64,000 bases of DNA, from contig JADKJT010000029.1 of the NCBI GenBank assembly GCA_016720905.1, forward strand, positions 310,001 through 374,000, written 5' to 3'. The notes under the pieces are model-generated. The model was given only the letters and a program-made list of their open reading frames with translations. It did not search any database and was not told where the DNA came from. A program made the translations under genes and the position numbers. This DNA comes from Gemmatimonadaceae bacterium. Its GTDB lineage: Bacteria > Gemmatimonadota > Gemmatimonadetes > Gemmatimonadales > Gemmatimonadaceae. Positions 45,758-55,500 of the stretch are shown one piece after another; position 1 is the first letter of the stretch, and every line of letters begins with the position of its first letter.

Positions 45758-46200
45758 GCTCCGGCGGTGGCCCGAAGCGCGCGCACCAGACCACGCAACG
45801 CAAATTCGTACCCCTCAGCCCCCAGCCCCGAGATCAGCCCGATGGCTGAGGAGGCCAGCATGGAGTGCCGACGTTCAGGCTCCCGCGCGTAGATGTTCGA
45901 GAGGTGGATCTCCACAAAGGGCAGCGACGTGGCCGCGAACGCGTCGCGCAGGGCGAGACTGGTATGGGTATACGCTCCGGCGTTGACTACCACCCCGTCG
46001 ACGCTGCCCCGCCAGGCATGCAGGATATCGATCAGTTCCCCTTCACCGTTGGCCTGCGCGGTCACCAGTGTCACCCCCATCGACGACGCAACCCGCCCGA
46101 GCTGCGCCTCGATGTCCGCGAGGGTCGTGGTGCCGTAGATCGCGGGCTCACGTGTCCCCAACAGGTTGAGGTTCGGTCCGTTCAGCAGGCCGATCTTCAC
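45754..46200 (-). CDS. aroQ: 3-dehydroquinate dehydratase, type II
   Basis: AroQ dehydrates 3-dehydroquinate in the shikimate pathway. Product of 148 residues: LNGPNLNLLGTREPAIYG, NAGAYTHTSLALRDA and VEIHLSNIYAREPERRHS, the class II signature regions with the catalytic Tyr and His. ATG 46200 overlaps the stop of the large TPR gene by 4 bases, and its stop overlaps the M24 peptidase start. Translational coupling along the run is likely. Confidence 0.96.
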   Translation of the reverse strand: MKIGLLNGPNLNLLGTREPAIYGTTTLADIEAQLGRVASSMGVTLVTAQANGEGELIDILHAWRGSVDGVVVNAGAYTHTSLALRDAFAATSLPFVEIHLSNIYAREPERRHSMLASSAIGLISGLGAEGYEFALRGLVRALRATAGA

Positions 46201-48761
46201 GAATTGCCAAGCCCCTTGAGCCAGGCGGAAAACTGCGCCAAATCATCGGTCACTGGGGCCTCAGGGGTGACCGGAGCACTGGTCGACGGCGTTGGCCGAC
46301 GTGTCGCCGGATCCGGGAAGAACCGGTCGAAGGAGAAACCCGCGTTGCTCCCACTCGACGGCGTGCTGGTCGATCCCCCGTGCGACGTGAACGCAGATTG
46401 TCCGATCACAGGCGTAATGGACGGCGATCGCAGTGATGAGGACGCGTCAACGGTTGGAGAAAACGATGGCGTTGTCCGCGCGAATTCAAAGTCCAGCGCG
46501 GCGCCGGACTCGAGCTCATGCGCGGATACCGGCGCAAAGGCATCAGCAAGCGCCTGAGCCGCTTCGTCGTCCTGCGCCGAGGTCTCGTTCCCGAACAATG
46601 ACGCGAGTCCTTCCGGCGAACTGTCAATGGCGGCCGCTGACTGCGGAGGGGTTCGACGCGGCACCCGACGGGCGGCGATCGCAGCAAACCACTCCCGCGC
46701 CGAACGCCGCGGCAGGAAATCCTCCGCCACCGCTGGCTGCGCGTAGGGCGTCATGCGTGGTGTCACGAGAGGGGTTGCGAATGCGGGAGTCCCGTAGGCG
46801 GGGGTCCCGTACGCGGGGGTCCCGTACGCGGGGGTTCCATGGACCGGCGTCGGCAACGGGGCCGCCGAGTACGTGAGATCAGTTGCCGGCTGCGGTGAAT
46901 GCCCCTCGTCTTCACCCGAGAACGTCGCCTCGAGTTCCGCCGCAAACTCTTCGTCGATCGTGCTCGCTGTGGAGAATGCCCCTGCGGGCGCCGCGTCAGC
47001 CGACGACGCCATCATCGCCCGCAGTTCATCCAGTCGTGAGGCCAGCACGGGATCGTACGGACGCCTCCGCACCAGTTCCTCATAGACGTCGATCGCGCGC
47101 GCGACGAATCCCTGCGAAACAAGGAGTTCACCCATCGTCTCGGTGACAAATGCCGGCGTCCCCGACTCCCGCTGGTCGTCGGCGGCGTCACCATCTTCGG
47201 CGACCGACGTGTCCACGAACGACGCAGGCGGTGCACCATCCGGTGCGTCGGCGTTCGACATCGATTCGGCAACCAATTCCATGGCCACGTCAGCAAACGA
47301 CTCTGACTCGCCGAACGAGGGGGAGTCCTCCCGCGCAGCCACCGTCATCGGCCCCTCGTCGCCGGCCGCACGCGCATCGCCGGCAAACGCTTCAGCGATC
47401 GCTTCAAGCCCCGGCTCCGCGGGTTCGGTGTCCGTTGGTGAGGTCGGGTCCTCTTCAGCCATGGCCAGCCATGGCAACTCCGGCGCGTCGGCGAATCCCT
47501 CTTCGACGTTGGATTCAACGGCTGTTTCAAGGAACGCGTCGAACGCGCCTTCCATGACCGTCCCGGACGGGACCACCGAATCAATGTGCGGCAGTTCCGC
47601 ATCGGCATCACCAGCGGTTTCACCGGCCGACTGCATGTGCCAGGCCTCGTCCACCTCGGCACCCTCGTCGGCCTCGTCGGCCGCACTAGCGACCACTGCT
47701 TCATCCGCGGTGCCCGTCACCTCGACCTGAACGTCCGGTACCGAATCGAAATCGTCAACCATCGCGACCAGCTCTGGGCGTTCCGCATTCACCGGCGCCG
47801 GATCGCTGGGCTCACGCCCAAATGCCGAAACCGTGTCATCGATGGTCGGCGAGGCAATCGGGGTCGCCTCACGCGGTGTCAGGGCTCGCGGCGTCAACAC
47901 CCGGGCAACCAGCTCCGATGTGTCGGGCCATTCCACGGCAATAAGTCCTTCCTCGAATGACTCGTCGCTGGCATCGATCACGACGTCGCCGAAATCCTCT
48001 TCGTCCTCGTACGCCGGAGCTTTGTGCGCCCCGGCGTCTTCCGGGAAACCGAATGCGTCGGGCGCAGGCTCGGCGACGGCCCCGACGACTTCCGCCACCA
48101 GTTCCTCCGCGTCAGGAGCCTCGGCGACGCCGAGCGCTTCACTCGCGCTGGTACTGGAGGTCGTGGCGTCTACGGCATCGAGATCTATCGGGGTGCGCTG
48201 CCGAAGGCGTGCACTGACGGCGTCCATATCGATAGCCCGCATGACCGAATCGGGCGTCGGCGCCACGCCGAATCCAATCGGGGTCATCGGCACCGTCGGC
48301 GTCTCGGTCATTCGCGAGAGATTGTCGAAACTCGGCACCGCAGGATTCGACGACTGGGGCTTTTCGGTCGTCAACGTCGCCAATTGCGCCGCGATGTCGT
48401 CGTTGCGAGGATCGGCGTCCAGGACGCGTCCCCACCACCGCCGAGCGCTGGATTCATCGCCCATCGCTTGGGCGATGTCACCCAGATGTCGCAGCGCTAT
48501 GAGATTTTCGGGATCGAGATCGATGGCCTGCTCGAAGACAGTGCGTGCCTCCTCGAGTTCGCCGGATTCGTAGAGCGCCTGACCAAAGACAATAAACCCG
48601 CTCATGTGCCCGGGCTGCTTTGGCAAATGCTCGCGGCACAACGCGATCGCCTGCGACAGGTCGCCGGCTTTCCGGTACTCGTTGGCCAGCGGCGCGAAAT
48701 AGCGTCGTGGGTTCTCTTCGAACTTTTTCCGGAGCTCGTCGATCCGGGCAGCTGTGCTCAT
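46197..48761 (-). CDS. Large acidic TPR protein with GTPAY repeats
   Basis: Product of 854 residues. The first ~120 are TPR helices (RRYFAPLANEYRKAGDLSQA, then VFEQAIDLDPENLIALRHLGD). Residues about 150-530 are a very acidic, low-complexity region (long runs of E, D, A, V). A further TPR-like patch (ARAIDVYEELVRRRPYDP) precedes a proline-rich stretch with repeated GTPAY and a C-terminal helix region. No signal peptide or membrane segment is visible. TPR repeats imply protein contact; the partner is unknown. It resembles the 1073-residue protein at 52.5-55.7 kb in layout. A probable promoter lies at 48822-48851; the stop overlaps aroQ. Confidence 0.75.
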   Translation of the reverse strand: MSTAARIDELRKKFEENPRRYFAPLANEYRKAGDLSQAIALCREHLPKQPGHMSGFIVFGQALYESGELEEARTVFEQAIDLDPENLIALRHLGDIAQAMGDESSARRWWGRVLDADPRNDDIAAQLATLTTEKPQSSNPAVPSFDNLSRMTETPTVPMTPIGFGVAPTPDSVMRAIDMDAVSARLRQRTPIDLDAVDATTSSTSASEALGVAEAPDAEELVAEVVGAVAEPAPDAFGFPEDAGAHKAPAYEDEEDFGDVVIDASDESFEEGLIAVEWPDTSELVARVLTPRALTPREATPIASPTIDDTVSAFGREPSDPAPVNAERPELVAMVDDFDSVPDVQVEVTGTADEAVVASAADEADEGAEVDEAWHMQSAGETAGDADAELPHIDSVVPSGTVMEGAFDAFLETAVESNVEEGFADAPELPWLAMAEEDPTSPTDTEPAEPGLEAIAEAFAGDARAAGDEGPMTVAAREDSPSFGESESFADVAMELVAESMSNADAPDGAPPASFVDTSVAEDGDAADDQRESGTPAFVTETMGELLVSQGFVARAIDVYEELVRRRPYDPVLASRLDELRAMMASSADAAPAGAFSTASTIDEEFAAELEATFSGEDEGHSPQPATDLTYSAAPLPTPVHGTPAYGTPAYGTPAYGTPAFATPLVTPRMTPYAQPAVAEDFLPRRSAREWFAAIAARRVPRRTPPQSAAAIDSSPEGLASLFGNETSAQDDEAAQALADAFAPVSAHELESGAALDFEFARTTPSFSPTVDASSSLRSPSITPVIGQSAFTSHGGSTSTPSSGSNAGFSFDRFFPDPATRRPTPSTSAPVTPEAPVTDDLAQFSAWLKGLGNS
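46783..46838 (-). repeat. 15-base tandem repeat coding GTPAY
   Basis: Three full 15-base units at 46783-46797, 46798-46812 and 46813-46827, plus a partial at 46828-46838, give repeated Gly-Thr-Pro-Ala-Tyr inside the TPR protein. Units two and three are identical. Copy number could vary by slippage without changing the frame, because the unit is a multiple of three. Confidence 0.75.
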
Positions 48762-48821
48762 CCGTCCAGTCCCCTCAAGGGGTGATCCCGGCGCGACGCG
48801 ACGCGGCCACCATGGCGCGCC

Positions 48822-48851
48822 AAGTTAGTCGTCGTCGTTCGGGTAAGTCAA
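48822..48851 (-). promoter_or_regulatory. Probable promoter of the TPR-aroQ-accB operon
   Basis: Minus strand TTGACT (48851-48846) and TAACTT (48827-48822) are 18 bases apart, about 60 bases upstream of the TPR gene start. It lies in the 287-base divergent gap 48762-49048, which otherwise contains only the opposing promoter described next. Motif-based. Confidence 0.5.
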
Positions 48852-48883
48852 TCGTGACGTCGGTGCAGAAGTTGTGGCGTCTC

Positions 48884-48913
48884 TTGCTTTTAGCACTTCT
48901 CGGCGGCTACTTT
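48884..48913 (+). promoter_or_regulatory. Possible promoter of the PpiD-like gene
   Basis: TTGCTT (48884-48889) and TACTTT (48908-48913) are 18 bases apart on the plus strand, about 135 bases upstream of the GTG start at 49049. The hexamers are weaker than the divergent promoter's. Motif-based. Confidence 0.4.
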
Positions 48914-49048
48914 TTCAGGCTCTCCCGTACAGCGACGCTCGAAACGGTCGTGTGGTTCGGGCTGGCCCGCCGCGGCCGTCCGGCCGATCGGCGTTGGGCT
49001 TAGTCATCTGGTATTCCCCCGTTCTTTCGACCCAAGGAGTCCCGCCCC

Positions 49049-50887
49049 GTGGTGCTGCAATCGATGCGGAGCGTCGCGAAATACATCTGGTGGTTCCTCG
49101 TCCTGGCGTTTGTCGGCAGTTTCTTGCTGTATGAGACGTCTGGCCTGTCTGGCCGGTCGCCCGTGACGACGTCCACTGCTGTCGCGACGGTGAACGGCCA
49201 GGAAGTCCTGCTGACATCGTGGCAGAACGCCGTGTCCAGCCTGGAACAACAGGAGCAGCAGCGTCTCGGTCGCGGCATCACGCTCGATGAACGCCGGACG
49301 CTGGAAGACCGCGCGTACGACGAACTGGTGAACGAGGTGCTGCTCCAGCAGGAGTTCAAGCGACGCGGCATCACAGTAACAGACGAAGAAATCCTCGAAG
49401 CGGCACGAGTCGCACCGCCGCCGCAGGCCATGCAGTCACCGGACCTGCAAACCGACGGTCAATTCGACATCAAGAAGTACCAGCGGCTGCTCGCATCGTC
49501 GGTGGCCCGGCAGTCGGGAATGCTGGTCGGCCTCGAGTCATACTACCGTACCGAGATCCCGAAGCAGAAGCTCTTTGATCAGATCGCGGCGGACGTGTAT
49601 GTGTCCGACGAACGCCTCTGGCAGATCTACAAGGACCGTCACGACACGGCACAGGTGAGTTACATATTGCTGCGCCCGGAGTCCCTCACCGACTCGGCCG
49701 TCACTGTCACAGACGCTGAAATCGGGCAATTCTACGAACGGAATCGCAAGCGTTTTGACCGGCCAGGTCGTGCCGTGGTCTCGCTCGTGAGCGTTCCGCG
49801 GAGTGTCACCGCCGCCGATTCCGCCGACGCCAAGTCGCGCATCGAGAAGATCCGTGCCGAAATCGCCGGTGGGGTGGCGTTCGAGGACGTGGCGAAACGC
49901 GAGTCCAATGACTCCGTATCAGGTGCCAACGGCGGTTCGCTCGGCAAGATCTGGAAGGGTCGCATGACGCCCAAGTTCGAAGACGCGGCGTATGCGCTCA
50001 AGCCGGGTGAACTGTCGCAGCCGGTGCTGACCCCGTTCGGCTGGCACCTGATCAAGGTCGAATCGCACAAGGGGGACACCCTCGATGCGCGTCATATCCT
50101 GATCAACATCGGTCAGAGCGACTCGAGCGCGACGCGCACCGATCGGCGTGCCGATTCGCTGGCCAGCAAAGCGGCCAACCAGCAAGATCCGAAGAAGTTT
50201 GACGAGGCCACCAAGGCGCTCGGCCTGACGCCGACCTCCATCGTGGCCATTGAACGGGAGCCACTGAACTTCGCGGGTCGCGTGGTGCCCAGCGTGAGCG
50301 CGTGGGCGTTCTCCGGGGCGGCCGTTGGTGAGTCCAGCGACCTCTTCGACTCGCCGGAGGCCTACTACGTCGCTCGTCTCGACTCTCTCGTCGTGGGCGG
50401 TGCGCAACCGCTCAGTGAAGTCCGCGACGACATCCTTCGTCGGCTGACGCGTGACAAGCGCATCGAGAAGCTGCGCCCGTTGGGCGTGGAACTCATGAAC
50501 GCGGCCAAGGCCTCCACGCTGGAAGGGGCTGCCACCGCCAAGCAGCTCACGGTGGAGACCACGCAGGCCTTCACGCGAATCGATCCTGTGCCGGGGCTGG
50601 GCCAGTTCAATCAGGCGATCGGCGCCTCATTCACGATTCCGGTCGGGCAGAGTGGCGGCCCCGTCGCGGCGGCCGATGGCATGGCCGTCATTCGGGTCAA
50701 TCGCCGCGCCGAGTCGGTGAAGACGGCCTTTGAAACGCAGAAGAGCACGCAGCGCAGCCAGCTCACCCAGTCGCTTCGCCAACAGCGTGTGGAGGAGTAT
50801 CTCAACAGCTTGCGGGAAAGCGTGAAGATTCAGGATCACCGCGCGAAGGTCAACGCGCAGCTCCGCAAGCAATCGGCAGGCGTGTAG
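49049..50887 (+). CDS. PpiD/SurA-like peptidyl-prolyl isomerase
   Basis: Envelope folding factor of 612 residues, probably membrane-anchored and facing the periplasm. The N-terminus (WWFLVLAFVGSFLLYETSG) is one transmembrane helix. The SurA-type N domain (ATVNGQEVLLTSWQNAVSSL) and coiled-coil region follow. A parvulin domain then includes FEDVAKRESNDSVSGANGG and GELSQPVLTPFGWHLIKVES. A second, more divergent parvulin-like segment follows. GTG 49049 has AAGGAG 9 bases upstream, which decides the start. The gene stands alone between a divergent promoter region and a strong terminator. Confidence 0.88.
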   Translation: MVLQSMRSVAKYIWWFLVLAFVGSFLLYETSGLSGRSPVTTSTAVATVNGQEVLLTSWQNAVSSLEQQEQQRLGRGITLDERRTLEDRAYDELVNEVLLQQEFKRRGITVTDEEILEAARVAPPPQAMQSPDLQTDGQFDIKKYQRLLASSVARQSGMLVGLESYYRTEIPKQKLFDQIAADVYVSDERLWQIYKDRHDTAQVSYILLRPESLTDSAVTVTDAEIGQFYERNRKRFDRPGRAVVSLVSVPRSVTAADSADAKSRIEKIRAEIAGGVAFEDVAKRESNDSVSGANGGSLGKIWKGRMTPKFEDAAYALKPGELSQPVLTPFGWHLIKVESHKGDTLDARHILINIGQSDSSATRTDRRADSLASKAANQQDPKKFDEATKALGLTPTSIVAIEREPLNFAGRVVPSVSAWAFSGAAVGESSDLFDSPEAYYVARLDSLVVGGAQPLSEVRDDILRRLTRDKRIEKLRPLGVELMNAAKASTLEGAATAKQLTVETTQAFTRIDPVPGLGQFNQAIGASFTIPVGQSGGPVAAADGMAVIRVNRRAESVKTAFETQKSTQRSQLTQSLRQQRVEEYLNSLRESVKIQDHRAKVNAQLRKQSAGV

Positions 50888-50906
50888 TCGCGGACCGCAC
50901 CACATG

Positions 50907-50945
50907 AAAAAGGCCCTGCGATCATCACGATCGCAGGGCCTTTTT
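50907..50945. terminator. Strong bidirectional terminator
   Basis: Arms 50907-50923 and 50929-50945 are exact 17-base reverse complements around a 5-base loop. The outermost five pairs are A-T: AAAAA opens the hairpin and TTTTT closes it, so a T tract is provided in both directions. It lies between the convergent PpiD-like gene and tatA. Confidence 0.92.
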
Positions 50946-50975
50946 CGGAGACTGGCGCGAGGCCGAGCAGACGGC

Positions 50976-51230
50976 TCAGCTGATCAGACGCTTCGGCTCA
51001 GGACGCTCTTCGTCCTGCGCGGATTCCATCGGTGTCCCCTGCGACACGCGATCATTCCGCGGCGGCGGCTCGGTAATCTGTTTCTGCGCATCGCTGATGT
51101 TGCGCTTGAACTCGTTGATGCCTTTCCCGAGCGAGCCCGCAATTTCCGGGATGCGCTTGGCTCCGAAGAGCAGCAGCACGATCACCAGGATGATCAGGAT
51201 CTCGCCGAAACCAAAGTTGCCGAAATTCAT
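50976..51230 (-). CDS. tatA: Twin-arginine translocase subunit TatA/TatE
   Basis: TatA forms the pore of the Tat export system for folded proteins. Product of 84 residues: a short N-terminus with FGFGEILIILVIVLLLFGAKRIPEI (one membrane helix, then the FG hinge), an amphipathic helix (GSLGKGINEFKRNI) and a charged tail. The frame is open far upstream, but ATG 51230 matches the family start. It is 8 bases from the DUF4321 gene. tatC is not in this window. Confidence 0.92.
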   Translation of the reverse strand: MNFGNFGFGEILIILVIVLLLFGAKRIPEIAGSLGKGINEFKRNISDAQKQITEPPPRNDRVSQGTPMESAQDEERPEPKRLIS

Positions 51231-51238
51231 GAGGGCTC

Positions 51239-51520
51239 CTAGAACAGGGACCGCGCGATAAGGTAGGCGATCAATACCCCCAGGAGGCTCAACAACGAGA
51301 CATCCAGGGCGACGGGTCCTAACGTGACCTTCAATATAAGCAGATCGATGGGCAACGGGCCTATCGACGGGGTCAGGCCGGTGGTGAGGAACTCTTTGAC
51401 GGCGCCGGCCGGCAGGAAGCGTCTGGCGACCTCGGTCAACAGTCCGCCCACCACGAAGCCACTGGCCAGCACCAACACATGAAACACCGGACGGTGCTTC
51501 GAGGGTCCACGGGCCATCAC
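51239..51520 (-). CDS. DUF4321 family small membrane protein
   Basis: Product of 93 residues with two hydrophobic segments (VLVLASGFVVGGLL and VALDVSLLSLLGVLIAYLIA) and a short loop between. It resembles the DUF4321 family, which has no known function. The start overlaps the polyprenyl synthetase stop by 4 bases and tatA follows by 8 bases, so it is part of the same transcript. Confidence 0.75.
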   Translation of the reverse strand: MMARGPSKHRPVFHVLVLASGFVVGGLLTEVARRFLPAGAVKEFLTTGLTPSIGPLPIDLLILKVTLGPVALDVSLLSLLGVLIAYLIARSLF

Positions 51521-52519
51521 CAGCGCCGCTCCACAACATACGAGATGGCGTCAACCAGCGACGTGCGCGCCGGGCTCTCCGGCACGTCGGCCAAGGCCTC
51601 TTCCGCCTCCCGGGCAAACTGATCTCCCCGGCGCCGGGCGTAGTCCAGGCCTCCATGATCACGCACGATACCGACGACTTCGCTGATTGCTTCGTCCTCA
51701 GGTTCCGGTGCGGCGAACAACGCCTCCACCCGGTCCGTCGGCCGACGGCATTCGCGGAGTGCGGCGATGAGCGGCAGGGTGACCTTGTGCTCCTTGAGAT
51801 CGAGGCCACTCGGCTTGCCGGTCATCTCCTGCCCTTCGGTGTAGTCCAGCAAATCATCGGCGACCTGGAAAGGCCATCCCGAGTCGTTCCCCGAAGCGCA
51901 CCAGGGCATCGCGGTGTCGCGGTGCGCCACACAACGCGCCCACTTCACAGGCCGCCATGAAGAGCGTCGCGGTCTTGGCACGAATGAGCGTTTCGTAGTC
52001 GCTCTCCGTGAACGCCAGCGCATCAAATGCCGACAACTGGCGCATCTCCCCAAGCGTCATTTCATTCGAGGCCTCAGTGATCGCGCGCATCGCCTCAAGG
52101 TCTCCCAACGCCACCAGTTCGCGCAGCGCGCGCAAGTACAGGTAGTCGCCCATGATGACCGACACCTGGTGACTGAAGAGCGAATTCACCGTCGGCATGC
52201 CGCGACGAAGCGCCGAATGATCGACGGCATCATCATGTACCAGTGTGGCGAGATGAATGAGTTCGATCACCGCCGCATAGGTCACGGCCCGCGGTTGCGA
52301 GCGTTCTTCAACCGCGCTGGCGAGCAGCAACAGCGTCGGCCGGAAGAGCTTGCCCTTCATGCCCATCAGGTGCTGCTGGACTTCCTGCACCAGAGGGACA
52401 TCGGCGGACACGATGCGCCACAGCTCCTGCGACACCGCACCCAGCTGCTGTCGCGCTGGAGATTGGATGTCGCGCAGAGCCGCGGTGAGAGCCGTCGGCG
52501 TGCGCGTGGAAATCGTCAT
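51517..52519 (-). CDS. Polyprenyl diphosphate synthase, split by a one-base frameshift
   Basis: Trans-isoprenyl diphosphate synthase of 333 residues when joined, for the quinone side chain or carrier lipid. From ATG 52519 the first frame gives GMKGKLFRPTLLLLAS and the first Asp motif HLATLVHDDAVDHS, ending at GMAF. The next frame continues with the second Asp motif QVADDLLDYTEGQEMTGKP and the C-terminus. The break is at AAA 51869-51871; one A fewer restores the frame. Both motifs are intact, so a working enzyme is likely. Chain length cannot be read from sequence (IspB-like). Overlapped by 4 bases on both sides. Confidence 0.9.
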
Positions 52520-55500
52520 CGCGCTACGAGATCAAGCGCCGCCAGACGGGCGGCGACGTCACGGAAATAAATGTCGGTCGCGTACACGCGCGAATAATAG
52601 CTCCGAGCCTCGTCCCACCGCTGCAAGGCCTCGCAAGAATATGCCAGCAAATACAGGACCCCGACCCGCTGCTCGTCACCCAGTCCCGGCTCGTGGAGAG
52701 CCCGAGTCAGGACGGTCGCCGCGACCGAGTGTCGCGACTGCTCCACGAAACATTGCCCCAAAGCCTCGTACGCCGGAAGTCGGTGCCGCCGACTTCGAAG
52801 CGCTTTTTGGAACTCCGCGATGGCGTCATCCAGCAGTCCCATCTCCTTATACGCCACCCCCAGATCGTAGTGGCTTTCATAGTCCTCCTCGCCCAGAGAG
52901 CGCGACACCCCTCCTTGAAGTGCCGAAGCAGTGCATCGAAGTCCGCCTGCTCATCGCCACTGACAATCGGTTCGCGCATCCGCATGCGGGTCGTCCCGGG
53001 TTCGTCCTCTCGCAGCCACTCGGCCAGGTTGACGAATTCGTCATCCGCGTGCGGTCGCGGCGGCGGCGGCGGTGCAGCTGACCCGAGCGCCGACCGGGCC
53101 CGTTCGTCCCACGGGTCGATCTCCAGCACGCGCGCATAGACCGCGTGCGCCCGAATGTCGTCGCCTGCACGTACCAGCGTGTCGGCGAGGTCGAGGTACG
53201 CGACCCGAAGACGTTGCTGGTCACTGAGGCGAACCGCCAGCTCCACGCGCTTCTGGTGGTACTGGATGCGCTCCGGGCTGATGCCGACCAGTTCGTCCGC
53301 AATCTCCACAGCAGCCGGCAGGTTGCCGGATTGCGCGAACCCGGACAAAGCGGCCTGCAATTCGGAGAGTCCACCCTCGCGCTCCCCCGCCTCGAACAGC
53401 GCCTCAGCCAAACGCCGCCGCAAGACCCAGTCCTGCGGCGTCCGCGCCACCGACGCGCGCAAATCATCACGACGAGAGGATGCCACGACGTTCGCTTCGG
53501 CGGCCACCGCGGCAATCGGCAATGACGGGGTTGTGCTGATCGCGCGATGGGCCTCGATCGTGGCGCGCAACGCATCTTCGAACTCGCTATCCGAAGACGC
53601 GCCGGGTTCGTCCACCTCGTCAGGCATGTCGACACTGGTCACAGCCGCCGTTTCGCTTGTCGGCGCTTCAGCGGTCAAAGCAAGGTCCGACTCGGCTTCG
53701 GCCGGATCGGACTGCCCAGGTTCGCCTAGCGGCAGAACGAGCGGCGCTTCATCGCCCCGGAATGCTTCCTCGTCAAACGCTGAGGCCATCGCTTCGTCGC
53801 CCAGCGGCCCATTCCCCGCGGCGTCGAGGTGCATCCCCGCCGTCACGAACGAATCGTCCACGACCAAGGGAGGCAGCTCGCCCGGCAGGATGAAATCATG
53901 CGGGTCCAGGCGAAACGGCGGTCGAGAAGGCACCAGAGAGGCATCGCTCTCCGCGAGCGACGCCGTCATCGCGCCGGCCTCGATTGCCGCCTCCAATTCC
54001 GGTATCGGCGACACCTCAATCGGTGTCAGCGACCGTGGAACGCTCAGGCTGTAGGCCGGCGTACCGGCGCGACCGCCAGTCACGGCAATCGCGTGCGGAT
54101 CATCGGCCACATGATCGAAGTCCTCGATCACCAGATCGGAAATGGCATCAATGTGGAGGCCGCTGGTATCGCCGATTTCAGCGATCAACTCCAGCCCATT
54201 CGAGGCGTCCATCGGATCAATTGCGTCTGGAGGCATCAACCAGGTGAGCGCTGGTTCCGCCGCGTCGCCAATCGGCGGCATATCGGTATCAGACAGCTCA
54301 CTGGTGAGTCCGTCCATTGCGGCAATGGTGTCGCCGACGAAATCCCCGAACATGTCCAGGCCTTCGATCGGCTCCAGCGTGGCTGGAACCAGTGCCTCTA
54401 CATCCGTATCGAGCGGAGACTCGATATCCAACCCGCTCTCCTCAAGGTCGAAGACTCCCCCAACCGGCGGTTCGTCGGCTATCACCGAAACGGGTTCTTC
54501 GACCATCGCTGTCACTGGCTCGTCAGCCAACGCCATCGCGGATTCGTCGACCGGCACCGTGTCGGGTTCGTCCGCAACGATGGGCACGTCAAGTGCGTGG
54601 AGCACCGGTTCGACCAGTTCGTCGATGGCCCCGGCGACCGGTTCATCGATGGCCTCGGCGACCGGTTCGTCGATGTCCTCGGCGACCGGTTCATCGATTG
54701 CCTCGGCGACCGGTTCGTCAAAAGGCTCGACGGCCGGCTCGTGGACCAACTTCGCCGTCTCGGCGACCAGTTCGTGGACCTCGCTGACCGGTCCGACAAG
54801 CGCCTCGGCCTCGACTCCGTTCACCGGGTCTGGGGCCTGTGATCGCGCAACGTCCGCCGTCGGCTCAACTGCCGGCGCACTGGCGGGGGGCACTGCCATC
54901 AGCCCGTCAATGGGCGTCACCGAGCCGGGACGCGTCGGGTCAAACAGGAGATATGCATCGAGCGACGCCGGACCGACCTGCGACGAATAGCCACGGGACA
55001 CACCCGGTCGCTTGTCGTCTGTCTTTCGATGGCCTGCGCTGCCGCGCAACCCACTCGGGGTCAGCGAGCGTATGGGTGTCTGGATACGGGGCGCCAACGG
55101 AGGCGTGTTTCTCGTCGTGTGTGCCGATAGGCCGACATCGAGGAACACCAGGTCCTTGGACTTGTCGTCACGGCGGAACACCGCCCGCTCATTCTCGGTG
55201 ACCGGCACGGAGACGGGGGTTTTACGCCGCGGCAAGGCGATCCCGACCCGGAGGGCATGCTCCTCCACGAGTCCTCGAATCTCCGTAAGCTCGGGCATCA
55301 GGTCGGCCACTTCGGCCAGCGCCCGCATCCCCTCATCGACGCGCCCTTCCTGCTGCATACGGGTGGCATACTCCAGGAAGTTGCGCGTCGCGTCACCGCG
55401 CAGCCCCTTCTTCGCGCAAATACGCCCCAGCGTGAAGTAGACATTCGAGCGCCCCGGGGCGCTGCGAAGGATCTTGTTGCAGAGTGCGATGGCGTTGTTG

